Positions 49,285-58,175 of a stretch of DNA of 64,000 nt are shown one piece after another. The notes beneath the pieces were generated by a model. The model saw only the letters and a list, made by a program, of their open reading frames with translations. It was not told where the DNA came from and searched no databases. The DNA is taken from the NCBI GenBank assembly GCA_023630585.1, contig CM042542.1:25928510-25992509 (forward strand). Reading direction: 5' to 3'. The stretch is from Cranoglanis bouderius (taxonomy: Eukaryota > Chordata > Actinopteri > Siluriformes > Cranoglanididae). The first letter of the stretch is position 1. Every line of letters starts with the position of its first letter. A program made the translations under genes and the position numbers.

Positions 49285-49435
49285 TTGTCAATAGGATCAG
49301 CTTACGGTGTTTTCTGAAGTACTGTTTTCTCAGCCCCTGGAGCTCTACAGCGACCCAGCAGCCTTATCCAGTGCAGTTTTGCGTCTCCTCAGGCAACATG
49401 TCCAGCTGATGATGGACACTTTGGAGAGGCTCTGA
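44323..49435 (+). CDS. Divergent mitoguardin-like (MIGA/FAM73) membrane protein, 15 exons
   Basis: Intact gene, 450 aa. Exons: 44323-44494, 46266-46315, 46422-46487, 46617-46697, 46783-46881, 46987-47034, 47124-47201, 47314-47445, 47557-47606, 47687-47756, 47844-47930, 48628-48726, 48850-48930, 49065-49163, 49295-49435 (TGA). Every junction is GT-AG and in phase. Residues about 22-40 (IACAAELLVLSAGAGYCVY) form a membrane segment followed by RRLRRG, suggesting an N-terminal anchor with a cytosolic body. An acidic, Ser-rich stretch lies near 230-250 (SDSESEPDSEESEES). The C-terminal half shows mitoguardin order: LRQAF...FLFVVGKKI (exons 10-11), VQLAYESLIRFL and HYNFMDVFYELLLFGYF (exons 12-13), and a final LSSAVLRLLRQHVQLMM helix. 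Mitoguardins act at the mitochondrial outer membrane in fusion and lipid transfer; that role here is inference. ATG 44323 lies within GTGATGAAG; a second ATG is 12 bp on. A solo LTR sits in intron 1. Confidence 0.72.
45057..45715 (+). mobile_element. Solo LTR (659 bp)
   Basis: Runs from TGTTAGGTTTCC to GGTCGTAACA, flanked by the 5-bp duplication CTAAC (45052-45056 and 45716-45720). Shares ACTTCCGCATTCCA, TTTTGTTTACCTCTGCCATG, CATGTCTCCGCCTCC and a GCGGAGTATTAG block with the other LTRs in the window. Inserted in intron 1 of the mitoguardin-like gene, same orientation. Confidence 0.9.
46380..46417 (+). repeat. (TG)n next to exon 3 acceptor
   Basis: TG run ending only four bases before the acceptor TTAAG/GTC of exon 3. 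It takes the place of a normal polypyrimidine tract. Confidence 0.85.
49249..49281 (+). repeat. (GT)n before exon 15
   Basis: GT run a few bases upstream of the last acceptor (CAATAG/GAT). A CA run also occurs at 49484-49506, just after the stop codon. Confidence 0.85.
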
Positions 49436-49581
49436 GCAATGCCATTCCCTTAGCCCCATTTCACCATTCCCTTCTCACACAAACACACACACACACACAC
49501 ACACACATACCACAACAATTTGCAAACAATTACAATTCTTTAATTTATTCATGAATGCAACGTCATACTTTTAACTCTTTA

Positions 49582-50640
49582 TACACTTAATAGGAAGATC
49601 TGTACACCTGCACATTTTTGTAATTATCCCATCAACCAATCATGTGGCAGCAGCACAATGCATAAAATCATGCAGATACAGGTCAAGAGCTTCAGTTAAT
49701 GTTCACATCTAACATCAGAATGGAGAAAAAGTGTGATCTCTATAACGTTAACCATGGCATGGTTGTTGGTAGCAGACAGGCTGGTTTGAGTATTTCAGAA
49801 ACTGCTGATCTCATGGGATTTTCACACACAACAGTCGCTAGAGTTTACAGAAGGTTGCAAAAAACAAAAAACACTGAGTGAGTGACAGTTCTGTGGGCGG
49901 GAACACCTTTTTGATAAGAGAGATCAGAGGAAAATGGCCAGATTGGTTCAATTTCTTGCAGCCAAGAACAGGAATCTGAGGCTATCATAGGCACAGGCTT
50001 ACCCAAACTGGACAGTTGGAGGTTAGAAAAAAAAAAATCACCTGGTCTGTTTCTAGTCTTCAGCTGTCCAGTTTGGGTGAGTCTATGCCCATGATAGCCT
50101 CAGATTGTTCTTGGCTGACAGGAGTGGAACCTGATGTGGTCTTCTGTTGTAGCCCATCCACCTCAAGCTTTGATGTTTGAAGACACTTTTCTGCTCACCA
50201 TGGTTGTAAAGAGTGCTTATTTGAGTTACTGTAGACTTCCTGTCAGCTCAGACCAGTCTAGTCGTTCTAGTCATTCTCCTCTGATCTCTCTCATCAACAA
50301 GGTGTTTCAGCCTGCAGACCCTCCACTCACAGGATGTTTTTTTGTTTTTCACACAATTCTGTATAAACTCTAGAGACTGTTGTGTGTGAAAATCCCAGGA
50401 GATCAGCAGTTTCTGAAATACTCAAACCAGCCCATCTGGCACCAACAACTATGCCACAGTTAAAGTCACAGAGATCAGACTTTTCCCCCATTCTGATGTT
50501 TGATGTGAACATTAACTGAAGCTCTTGACCTGTATCTGCATGATGTAATGCATTGTGCTGCTGCCACATGATTGGCTGATTGGATAACTGCATAAATGAG
50601 CAGGTGTACAGGTGTTCCTCTTAAAGTGGATGGTGAGTGT
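49582..50640. mobile_element. Fold-back (inverted-repeat) Tc1-like element
   Basis: The left arm (49582-50020) and right arm (50046-50640) are inverse copies. The plus strand at 49699 and the minus strand at 50593 both encode SISETADLxGFSHTTVxRVY, a Tc1-like helix-turn-helix. The arms meet at an A-run and CACCTGGTCTG loop near 50035. The right arm is longer because it keeps about 150 bp that the left arm lacks. Head-to-head copies of one transposon would explain it. Confidence 0.8.
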
Positions 50641-51183
50641 AAGTTACACTTAATGTGGAACTTTCACAAGAAGTTTGTTCCCTTTTCATCCTTTGTTACA
50701 TTTCATATTTCTTTTCCATCACTACATTGCTCATGCTCTCCACAGGTAAGTATAAATTAATTTTGTTATATTTCAATTAAGGCAGTATTAAAAAAAATCT
50801 CTTTTCTTGTCTTCCTTAACAGGTCTGGACAAAGAACCCAGGACATGAGGACCAGAACTGCATAATCATTTGTAGCCTGTGTAGCATTTTTATAATTTTC
50901 CATCATAATTGTAATGATTGCTTTATAATTGGATTTCTAGGTTTAGTGTAAATGATGTGTCTGTGTTTGCCTTTCATCCAATATAATTTCTACCATTATC
51001 ATCCCTAAAAACTCATCCCTCTATGAATCCCCCCAATCACTACTCATCCCTCTATGTAGAGCCTAAAGATTATATTCTGAATAGATCACAGCTGTAAATA
51101 GGATTAACTTTTAGTACAGTGCTTATATATTTTAATAAAAGATTTTTTGCTCCTATTGCAGCCTCATTCTGATCATTTCTATG
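50641..51183 (+). terminator. Possible distal poly(A) signal of the mitoguardin-like gene
   Basis: AATAAA at 51134-51139 is the best polyadenylation signal downstream of the stop codon at 49435. If used, the 3' UTR would include the fold-back element. No nearer canonical signal was noticed. Speculative. Confidence 0.25.
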
Positions 51184-51187
51184 CATC

Positions 51188-51256
<69 letters not shown>
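51184..51256 (+). repeat. (AT)n microsatellite, left half
   Basis: AT run interrupted by the Tc1 element at 51257-52760; it continues at 52761-52824. Confidence 0.95.
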
Positions 51257-51259
<3 letters not shown>

Positions 51260-52757
51260 GTGCATCTCAATAAATTAGAATGTCGTAGAAAAGTTCATTT
51301 ATTTCAGTAATTCAACTCAAATTGTGAAACTCGTGTATTAAATAAATTCAATGCACACAGACTGAAGTAGTTTAAGTCTTTGGTTCTTTTAATTTTGATG
51401 ATTTTGGCTCACATTTAACAAAAACCCACCAATTCACTATCTCAACAAATTAGAATATTTCATAAGACCAATAAAAAAAAACATTTTTAGTGAATTGTTG
51501 GCCTTCTGGAAAGTATGTTCATTTACTGTACATGTACTCAATACTTGGTAGGGGCTCCTTTTGCTTTAATTACTGCCTCAATTCAGTGTGGCATGGAGGT
51601 GATCAGTTTGTGGGACGGTGGTATGGAAGCCCAGGTTTCTTTGACAGTGGCCTTCAGCTCATCTGCATTTTTTGGTCTCCTGTTTCTCATTTTCCTCTTG
51701 AAAATACCCCATAGATTCTCTATGGGGTTCAGGTCTGGTGAGTTTGCTGGCCAGTCAAGCACACCAACACCATGGTCATTTAACCAACTTTTGGTGCTTT
51801 TGGCAGTGTGGGCAGGTGCCAAATCCTGCTGGAAAATGAAATCAGCATCTTCAAAAAGCTGGTCAGCAGAAGGAAGCATGAAGTGCTCCAAAATTTCTTG
51901 GTAAATGGATGCAGTGACTTTGGTTTTCAAAAAACACAATGGACCAACAGCAGCAGATGACATTGCACCCCAAATCATCACAGACTGTGGAAACTTAACA
52001 CTGGACTTCAAGCAACTTGGGCTATGAGCTTCTCCACCCTTCCTCCAGACTCTAGGACCTTGGTTTCCAAATGAAATACAAAACTTGCTCCCATCTGAAA
52101 AGAGGACTTTGGACCACTGGTCAACAGTCCAGTTCTTCTTCTCCTTAGCCCAGGTAAGACGCCTCTGATGTTGTCTGTGGTTCAGGAGTGGCTTAACAAG
52201 AGGAATACGACAACTGTAGCCAAATTCCTTGACACGTCTGTTTGTGGTGGCTCTTGATGCCTTGACCCCAGCCTCAGTCCATTCCTTGTGAAGTTCACTC
52301 AAATTCTTGAATCGATTTTGCTTGACAATCCTCATAAGGCTGCGGTTCTCTCGGTTGGTTGTGCATCTTTTTCTTCCACACTTTTTCCTTCCACTCAACT
52401 TTCTGTTAACATGCTTGAATACAGCACTCTATGAACAGCCAGCTTCTTTGGCAATGAATGTTTGTGGCTTACCTAGTGAACCAAACTGAGAGACCATTTT
52501 GAAGGCTCAGGAAACCTTTGCAGGTGTTTTGAGTTGATTAGCTGATTGGCATGTCACCATATTCTAATTTGTTGAGATAGTGAATTGGTGGGTTTTTGTT
52601 AAATGTAAACCAAAATCATCACAATTAAAAGAACCAAAGACTTAAACTACTTCAGTCTGTGTGCATTGAATTTATTTAATACACGAGTTTCACAATTTGA
52701 GTTGAATTACTGAAATAAATGAACTTTTTCACGACATTCTAATTTATTGAGATGCAC

Positions 52758-52760
<3 letters not shown>
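51257..52760 (-). mobile_element. Young Tc1-like transposon, complete ends
   Basis: 1504 bp with terminal inverted repeats of roughly 200 bp beginning CAGGTGCATCTCAATAAATT; only a handful of differences separate the two ends by eye. It is flanked by TA on both sides, within a TA microsatellite. The transposase is on the minus strand. Confidence 0.92.
51583..52497 (-). pseudogene. Tc1-like transposase with two nonsense codons
   Basis: From ATG 52497 the frame is open except for a TAG at 52431-52429 (after EAGCS) and a TGA at 51585-51583 that removes about 18 C-terminal residues. The remaining 271-codon piece holds the second DNA-binding helix-turn-helix (NLSELHKEWTEAGVKASRAT) and the catalytic DDE domain: D in VLFSDGSKF, D in FIFQQDLAPAHT, E in DLNPIENLWGIFKR. 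The protein acts in cut-and-paste transposition at TA sites. Loss is slight, so it is a recent copy. Confidence 0.88.

Positions 52761-52824
<64 letters not shown>
52761..52824 (+). repeat. (TA)n microsatellite, right half
   Basis: Continuation of the AT run at 51184-51256. 52825-53149 after it shows nothing recognised. Confidence 0.95.
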
Positions 52825-52829
<5 letters not shown>

Positions 52830-53592
52830 CATATTGGCAGCAAAAAATAGTTCTATAATAAATTGACTGAGGTGTACTGTGTTTTGTATTGACAAATGCA
52901 GAAATGACATCATTATAGTATAGCATGTATATCAAGCCATCACTCTATTACTTTTTAAGAATAAATATGTTTTAATCAGCACTCTTCAAGGTGTTTTCCA
53001 AAACAGCGTTTCATGTATGAAAAAAAAAAAAAGGTTACAAAAATGCTTAAGTTGGTGAGAAGATAAATGTTTACAATTCAGAGTGCATAAAATACGGCTA
53101 TAAAATAGAAACCAAATCAGTGCCCACAGTCCATCACCATTATCTATTACAGTGCCTATAGAAAATCATCATACCCTGTCAAAATCCTTACCTTCTGTCA
53201 CATTACACCCTGGAAATTAAAATAAATTACATCTAACGTTTGCCAGCTGTATTTACACATTATATCCTTCCACATCTATGTGGAAATAACATTTTAAAAA
53301 ATTCTGAACAATTATTAAAATTTAATTAGTGAAATACCTGGTTTGGAGAAGTGATCAGCCCCTTAGATAACCATAATAAACTTGCTCAGGTACAACCAGT
53401 CACTTCCCAGATCACACACCATGCTAATTGCCCCCCACCTGACATCAGCTGCAGTGGTTTTGATTACTTCTTAAGAAAACTGGCTGTTCCATGATGATTC
53501 TATTACTAGTAGTTGCATGGCAACGCAAAGAATACACCATGGTTGGAAAGGTGCTTTCAAAAGGGCTCTGGGACAAAGTTGTGGAAAGGTAC

Positions 53593-54464
53593 TGTTACGA
53601 TGTCAGGAGAAGGCTGGACACAGTTGCGGTGAAAAGCTTCGACACTTTATTCAGCATACATATGAAAAGGAAACAGGGCAAACAACGGGTTTTTAGAAGG
53701 CTTCGAGTCTTCGCTGAATATAAAAGCAGAGCTTGTACACACTCTCAACAGTGTTAGCGCTAGAGTACAAAAAACACACACTAAACCACGGAAGGAAAAA
53801 ACGAACAAAAAACAACATTCAGCAATGAACCTTCACAACAAAAGAGTGGTTATAACAAACGGTGTGCAAACTACTAGCGCTAACAGAAAATAAAACACTT
53901 GTGCAAGTAAACTTATCACAGAGATGTGTAAGAGAGGATGAGGGCTAGAGAGGAAATCGGAATCCAGGGTACTTAGCTTAATGTTAAATGCCGTGAGAAT
54001 CAGTCCAGAGTTTACTCGCTCGGCACAGTGAGATTCGGGAGGAAACGGACACTCGACATAAGGAAATGGTTTGGGAACCACAAACACGGAGCTTCGGACG
54101 TCTAAATTAGAACACCAGAATCAAGAGCTACGGAAATCGGAATCCGCGCTACGGAACTAGAAACATTTCTATACTTCAAAGTGAAACTCCGTTAAACTGA
54201 ACTACAAACTAATAATCCGCCCCGAGTGGAAGAAAACAGGGCTTTTTAAACACACAGAAAACATACATGAAATCAAAGGCACCTGGAAATGATAATCACA
54301 TAACATGGAGAACCAATACGAAACAAGGAGGCGGGGACAGAGACATGACGCAAGACAATAACAAAAGCGCACATGGCCGAGGTAAACAAAACGAGAGTCC
54401 TTCTGAATGGAGCTGGAATGCGGAAGTAAGCTACTCCATTCGCTGCGAGAGAGGGAACATAACA
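53593..54464 (-). repeat. 3' LTR of the element
   Basis: 872 bp. In element orientation it begins TGTTATGTTCCCTC and ends ATCGTAACA; it shares ACTTCCGCATTCCA, TTTGTTTACCTCGGCCATGTG and a GCGGATTATTAG block with the solo LTRs at 45057, 59785 and 61320. Confidence 0.95.
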
Positions 54465-57400
54465 GAGCCCCCCCCTTAAGGCGCGGCTCCCGAAGCGCCG
54501 CAAGCTTTGTCCGTTGTGGCGGACCCGGACCCCTGGGCAAGATTAGCACATCTGCCCCCCTGGAACCGAGGCTGGTGCAATTTAATGTCCCGCAGCCAGA
54601 GTCGACCGGGTCGTGACGAGGACTTGGACGAGGACTTGGACGAGGACTTGGACGAGGACTTGGACGAGGACTTGGACGAGGACTTGGACGAGGACTTATG
54701 CTCGGCCTGGATCGTGGAGTAGCGCGTGACCTGATGCTCGGCCTGGATCGTGGAGTAACGCGTGACCTGATGCTCGGCCTGGATCGTGGAGTAACGCGTG
54801 ACCTGATGCTCGGCCTGGATCGTGGAGTAGCGCGTGACCTGATGCTCGGCCTGGATCGTGGAGTAGCGCGTGACCTGATGCTCGGCCTGGATCGTGGAGT
54901 AGCGCGTGACCTGATGCTCGGCCTGGATCGTGGAGTAGCGCGTGACCTGATGCTCGGCCTGGGTCTCGGAGTAGCGCGTGACCTGATGCTGGACCCGGGT
55001 CTCGGGGTTGCGCGTGACCTGGTGCTGGACCCGGATCTCCGAGCTGCGCGTGACCTGGTGCTGGACCCGGATCTCCGAGCTGCGCGTGACCTGGTGCTCT
55101 GCCTGGAACCTGCTTCAGCTCCTGGATTAGAGATAGTGGAGTGAGTAGGGTAGGAAACAGAGGAGGAGATAGTGGAGTGAGTTGGGTTGGAAATAGTGGA
55201 GGAGACAGGGCTGGAGACTGAGGAGGAGACAGGGCTGGGGACTGAGGAGGAGACAGGGCTGGGGACTGAGGAGGAGACAGGGCTGGGGACGGAGGAGGAG
55301 ACAGGGCTGGGGACTGAGGAGGAGACAGGGCTGGGGACTGAGGAGGAGACAGGGCTGGGGACTGAGGAGGAGACAGGGCTGGGGACGGAGGAGTGAGCTG
55401 GGTTACGAGTGGAGCTGGGAGTGAAAACACCCTCTGCACTGAGGAGGAGGGCTAACACCCATCCCGAAATTAAACCCATATAGCCCTCATAAAAATCAAA
55501 ACCTGGACTTGGGAAATGATTGGAAATGGGGCTTGGAACCGGATTGAGAACGGGGCTTGGAGCCGGACTGGGAGCAGGATTGAGAACCGGAGTAGGAACC
55601 GGATTGGGAGCCAGGGTGAGAACTGGATTGGGAGCAGGACTGAGAACTGGATTGGGAGCAGGATTGAGAACCGGAGTAGGACCCGGATTGGGAGCAGGGC
55701 TAAGAACAGGATCGGGAACCGGAGTAGGAACCGGACTGGGAACAGGATCGGGAACCAGAGTAGGAACCGGACTGGGAACAGGATCGGGAACCAGAGTAGG
55801 AACCGGACTGGGAACAGGATCGGGAACCGGAGTAGGAACCGGACTGGGAACAGGATCGGGAACCGGAGTAGGAACCGGACTGGGAACAGGATCGGGGACC
55901 GGAGTAGGAACCGGACTGGGAACAGGATCGGGGACCGGAGTAGGAACCGGACTGGGAACAGGATCGGGGACCGGAGTAGGAACCGGACTGGGAACAGGAT
56001 CGGGGACCGGAGTAGGAACCGGACTGGGAACAGGATCGGGGACCGGAGTAGGAACCGGACTGGGAACAGGATCGAGGACTGGATTGGGAGCAGGATTGGG
56101 AGCAGGACTGAGAACCGGAGTAGGACCCGGATTGGGAGCAGGAGTGAGAACAGGATTGAGAGCAGGAGTGATATCTGGACATGGGCTTGGAGTGGAGGTT
56201 TCTTCTAGAACCTCTGAGACGAGCAGGCCAGGAGAGGTTTCCTCTCTATTCGCTGGCTGCTGCTTGGGGCTGGAGGTCACTTGGTTAACCTCCAGTTGTA
56301 GCTCCGCTGGGGAGACCTCCTGCTGGGTCTCCTGCTGGAGCTCGGGGCTGGAGGTCGCCAAGTTAACCTCCAGTTGCTGCTCTGCTGAGAAGACCTCCTG
56401 CTGGGTCTCCTGCTGGAGCTCGGGGCTGGAGGTCGCCTGGTTAACCTCCAGTTGCAGCTCTGCTGAGAAGACCTCCTGCTGGGTCTCCTGCTGGAGCTCG
56501 GGGCTGGAGGTCGCCAGGTTAACCTCCAGTTGCAGCTCTGCTGAGAAGACCTCCTGCTGGGTCTCCTGCTGGAGCTCGGGGCTGGAGGTCGCCTGGTTAA
56601 CCTCCAGTTGCAGCTCTGCTGAGAAGACCTCCTGCTGGGTCTCCTGCTGGAGCTCGGGGCTGGAGGTCGCCTGGTTAACCTCCAGTTGCAGCTCTGCTGA
56701 GAAGACCTCCTGCTGGGTCTCCTGCTGGAGCTCGGGGCTGGAGGTCGCCTGGTTAACCTCCAGTTGCAGCTCTGCTGAGAAGACCTCCTGCTGGGTCTCC
56801 TGCTGGAGCTCGGGGCTGGAGGTCGCCAGGTTAACCTCCAGTTGCAGCTCTGCTGAGAAGACCTCCTGCTGGGTCTCCTGCTGGAGCTCGGGGCTGGAGG
56901 TCGCCTGGTTAACCTCCAGTTGCAGCTCTGCTGAGAAGACCTCCTGCTGGGTCTCCTGCTGGAGCTCGGGGCTGGAGGTCGCCTGGTTAACCTCCAGTTG
57001 CAGCTCTGCTGAGAAGACCTCCTGCTGGGTCTCCTGCTGGAGCTCGGGGCTGGAGGTCGCCGGGTTAACCTCCAGTTGCAGCTCTGCTGAGAAGACCTCC
57101 TGCTGGGTCTCCTGCTGGAGCTCGGGGCTGGAGGTCGCCTGGTTAACCTCCAGTTGCAGCTCTGCTGAGAAGACCTCCTGCTGGGTCTCCTGCTGGAGCT
57201 CGGGGCTGGAGGTCGCCTGGTTAACCTCCAGTTGCAGCTCTGCTGAGAAGACCTCCTGCTGGGTCTCCTGCTGGAGCTCGGGGCTGGAGGTCGCCTGGTT
57301 AACCTCCAGTTGCAGCTCTGCTGAGAAGACCTCCTGCTGGGTCTCCTGCTGGAGCTCGGGGCTGGAGGTCGCCAGGTTAACCTCCAGTTGCAGCTCTGCT

Positions 57401-58158
57401 GAGAAGACCTCCTGCTGGGTCTCCTGCTGGAGCTCGGGGCTGGAGGTCGCCTGGTTAACCTCCAGTTGCAGCTCCGCTGAGAAGACCTCCTGCTTAGTCT
57501 CCTGCTGGAGCTCTGAGGGTGCCCGCTGGTGGAGCCGCTTATGCACCCGCCAGCTGCCCTTGAAGCAGTTTTGGGAGCAGAAGAAGCTGCTCCTTAATCC
57601 CTGGTTCCTGCAGGTGGGGCACTGCAGGACGGCCGGGCGGGTGCATCCCTCGGTGGAACACTCCTGGCTTTGGGGGTCTGAGGAGCAGGCCGCCACGTTA
57701 GCCCGCTTACCCCCATAATATTCCAGGAATGAGCGGTTAGGTCGGTCGCCCAGACGGTCCTTCCCCAAAAAGGTCCAGAGGTCGGGTTGGAAGTCTGGGC
57801 TTCCGAACACCTGAACCAGTAGATCCACAAAGCCCAAAACTGTTTTGAACTTCATGGATCCACTGGCAAGGTGAAGCTCTGCCCATTGGCGAGCAGAGCC
57901 GACCAAACGAGAGAGGAGGAACCTCACCCACTGTTCCTCGTCGGGCTTGGGGTCCTCCAAACTCAGGAAATAAATTTGTGCCTGCAAACAGAAACACTGT
58001 GGCCAGGTGGAAAAGCCATCAAACTCATCGGGGGGATAAACCAACGTCCATTGGGGAAAAAAAATTGAATTGTTTGCAGGCATTTTAACTGTGGCGTGGC
58101 GTGGCATGGCGTGGTGTGGCATGGCGCGGCGTGCCCTTACTTTTCCCGCTGCATCCAT
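54202..58158 (-). CDS. Gag-like protein fused to a MetAP1-type C6H2 zinc finger and tandem repeats
   Basis: 1318 codons without a stop. Residues about 30-150 look like a Retrotrans_gag domain (YPPDEFDGFSTWPQCFCLQA, then FLLSRLVGSARQWAELHL). Residues 167-210 form a zinc finger C-x4-C-x7-C-x2-C-x10-C-x3-C...H-x3-H (LQCPTC, FFCSQNCFKGSWRVHKRLH). This is the same spacing and much the same sequence as the N-terminal finger of methionine aminopeptidase 1, which in the host enzyme is linked to ribosome association. Residues 216-631 are 16 copies of a 26-residue Glu/Gln-rich unit (ELQQETQQEVFSAELQLEVN). Then come Pro/Val repeats (PVPTPVPDPVPS), Ser/Val/Pro repeats (SSVPSPVS), Arg/Ser repeats (RSRATPRSRPSI) and RPSP repeats, and the frame runs into the 3' LTR. 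The ATG is the first after the 5' LTR. No CCHC knuckle or enzyme domain. Function unknown. Confidence 0.82.
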   Translation of the reverse strand: MDAAGKVRARRAMPHHAMPRHATVKMPANNSIFFPQWTLVYPPDEFDGFSTWPQCFCLQAQIYFLSLEDPKPDEEQWVRFLLSRLVGSARQWAELHLASGSMKFKTVLGFVDLLVQVFGSPDFQPDLWTFLGKDRLGDRPNRSFLEYYGGKRANVAACSSDPQSQECSTEGCTRPAVLQCPTCRNQGLRSSFFCSQNCFKGSWRVHKRLHQRAPSELQQETKQEVFSAELQLEVNQATSSPELQQETQQEVFSAELQLEVNLATSSPELQQETQQEVFSAELQLEVNQATSSPELQQETQQEVFSAELQLEVNQATSSPELQQETQQEVFSAELQLEVNQATSSPELQQETQQEVFSAELQLEVNPATSSPELQQETQQEVFSAELQLEVNQATSSPELQQETQQEVFSAELQLEVNQATSSPELQQETQQEVFSAELQLEVNLATSSPELQQETQQEVFSAELQLEVNQATSSPELQQETQQEVFSAELQLEVNQATSSPELQQETQQEVFSAELQLEVNQATSSPELQQETQQEVFSAELQLEVNLATSSPELQQETQQEVFSAELQLEVNQATSSPELQQETQQEVFSAEQQLEVNLATSSPELQQETQQEVSPAELQLEVNQVTSSPKQQPANREETSPGLLVSEVLEETSTPSPCPDITPALNPVLTPAPNPGPTPVLSPAPNPAPNPVLDPVPSPVPTPVPDPVPSPVPTPVPDPVPSPVPTPVPDPVPSPVPTPVPDPVPSPVPTPVPDPVPSPVPTPVPDPVPSPVPTPVPDPVPSPVPTLVPDPVPSPVPTLVPDPVPSPVPTPVPDPVLSPAPNPGPTPVLNPAPNPVLSPAPNPVLTLAPNPVPTPVLNPAPSPAPSPVLNPVPSPISNHFPSPGFDFYEGYMGLISGWVLALLLSAEGVFTPSSTRNPAHSSVPSPVSSSVPSPVSSSVPSPVSSSVPSPVSSSVPSPVSSSVPSPVSSSVPSPVSSSVSSPVSSTISNPTHSTISSSVSYPTHSTISNPGAEAGSRQSTRSRAARRSGSSTRSRAARRSGSSTRSRATPRPGSSIRSRATPRPRPSIRSRATPRSRPSIRSRATPRSRPSIRSRATPRSRPSIRSRATPRSRPSIRSRVTPRSRPSIRSRVTPRSRPSIRSRATPRSRPSISPRPSPRPSPRPSPRPSPRPSPRPSPRHDPVDSGCGTLNCTSLGSRGADVLILPRGPGPPQRTKLAALREPRLKGGALLCSLSRSEWSSLLPHSSSIQKDSRFVYLGHVRFCYCLASCLCPRLLVSYWFSMLCDYHFQVPLISCMFSVCLKSPVFFHSGRIISL
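54465..54477 (-). other. Polypurine tract
   Basis: AAGGGGGGGGCTC on the minus strand immediately upstream of the 3' LTR, as required for plus-strand priming. Confidence 0.8.
54615..54698 (+). repeat. 12-bp tandem repeat, about 7 copies
   Basis: Unit GAGGACTTGGAC; encodes RPSP-type repeats on the minus strand. Confidence 0.9.
54700..55105 (+). repeat. 36-bp tandem repeat (Arg/Ser coding), about 11 copies
   Basis: Unit begins GCTCGGCCTGGATCGTGGAG; the first eight copies (to about 54985) are nearly identical and the last three are diverged. On the minus strand it encodes RSRATPRSRPSI. Confidence 0.9.
55197..55396 (+). repeat. 24-bp tandem repeat, about 8 copies
   Basis: Unit GAGACAGGGCTGGGGACTGA plus GGAG; encodes SSVPSPVS on the minus strand. 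Confidence 0.9.
55715..56075 (+). repeat. 36-bp tandem repeat (Pro/Val coding), about 10 copies
   Basis: Unit begins GGAACCGGAGTAGGAACCGG; encodes PVPTPVPDPVPS on the minus strand. Flanking stretches hold looser copies. Confidence 0.9.
56266..57513 (+). repeat. 78-bp tandem repeat, 16 copies
   Basis: Unit contains GGTTAACCTCCAGTTGCAGC and CTCCTGCTGGGTCTCCTGCT. Sixteen copies, nearly identical in the middle and diverged at both edges (AEQQ and QEVSPA variants at one end, TKQEV at the other), as expected from unequal exchange. Each unit encodes 26 residues. Confidence 0.93.
57529..57660 (-). other. Captured C6H2 zinc finger (MetAP1-type) in retrotransposon ORF
   Basis: Residues 167-210 of the 1318-residue frame. 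All six Cys and two His of the methionine aminopeptidase 1 N-terminal finger are present at the same spacing. No intron lies in it, consistent with capture through an RNA copy. Confidence 0.8.
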
Positions 58159-58175
58159 CTTTTGGCGGATTATTC

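Noticed and set aside
53833..54087. 84-residue frame present in both LTRs
   Set aside because: Chance frame inside the LTR; it occurs twice only because the LTRs are identical.
55520..57718. 732-residue plus-strand frame antisense to the retrotransposon ORF
   Set aside because: It stays open because every repeat unit is a multiple of three; composition (GTG, SCWSSGLEVA repeats) is meaningless and no domain is seen.
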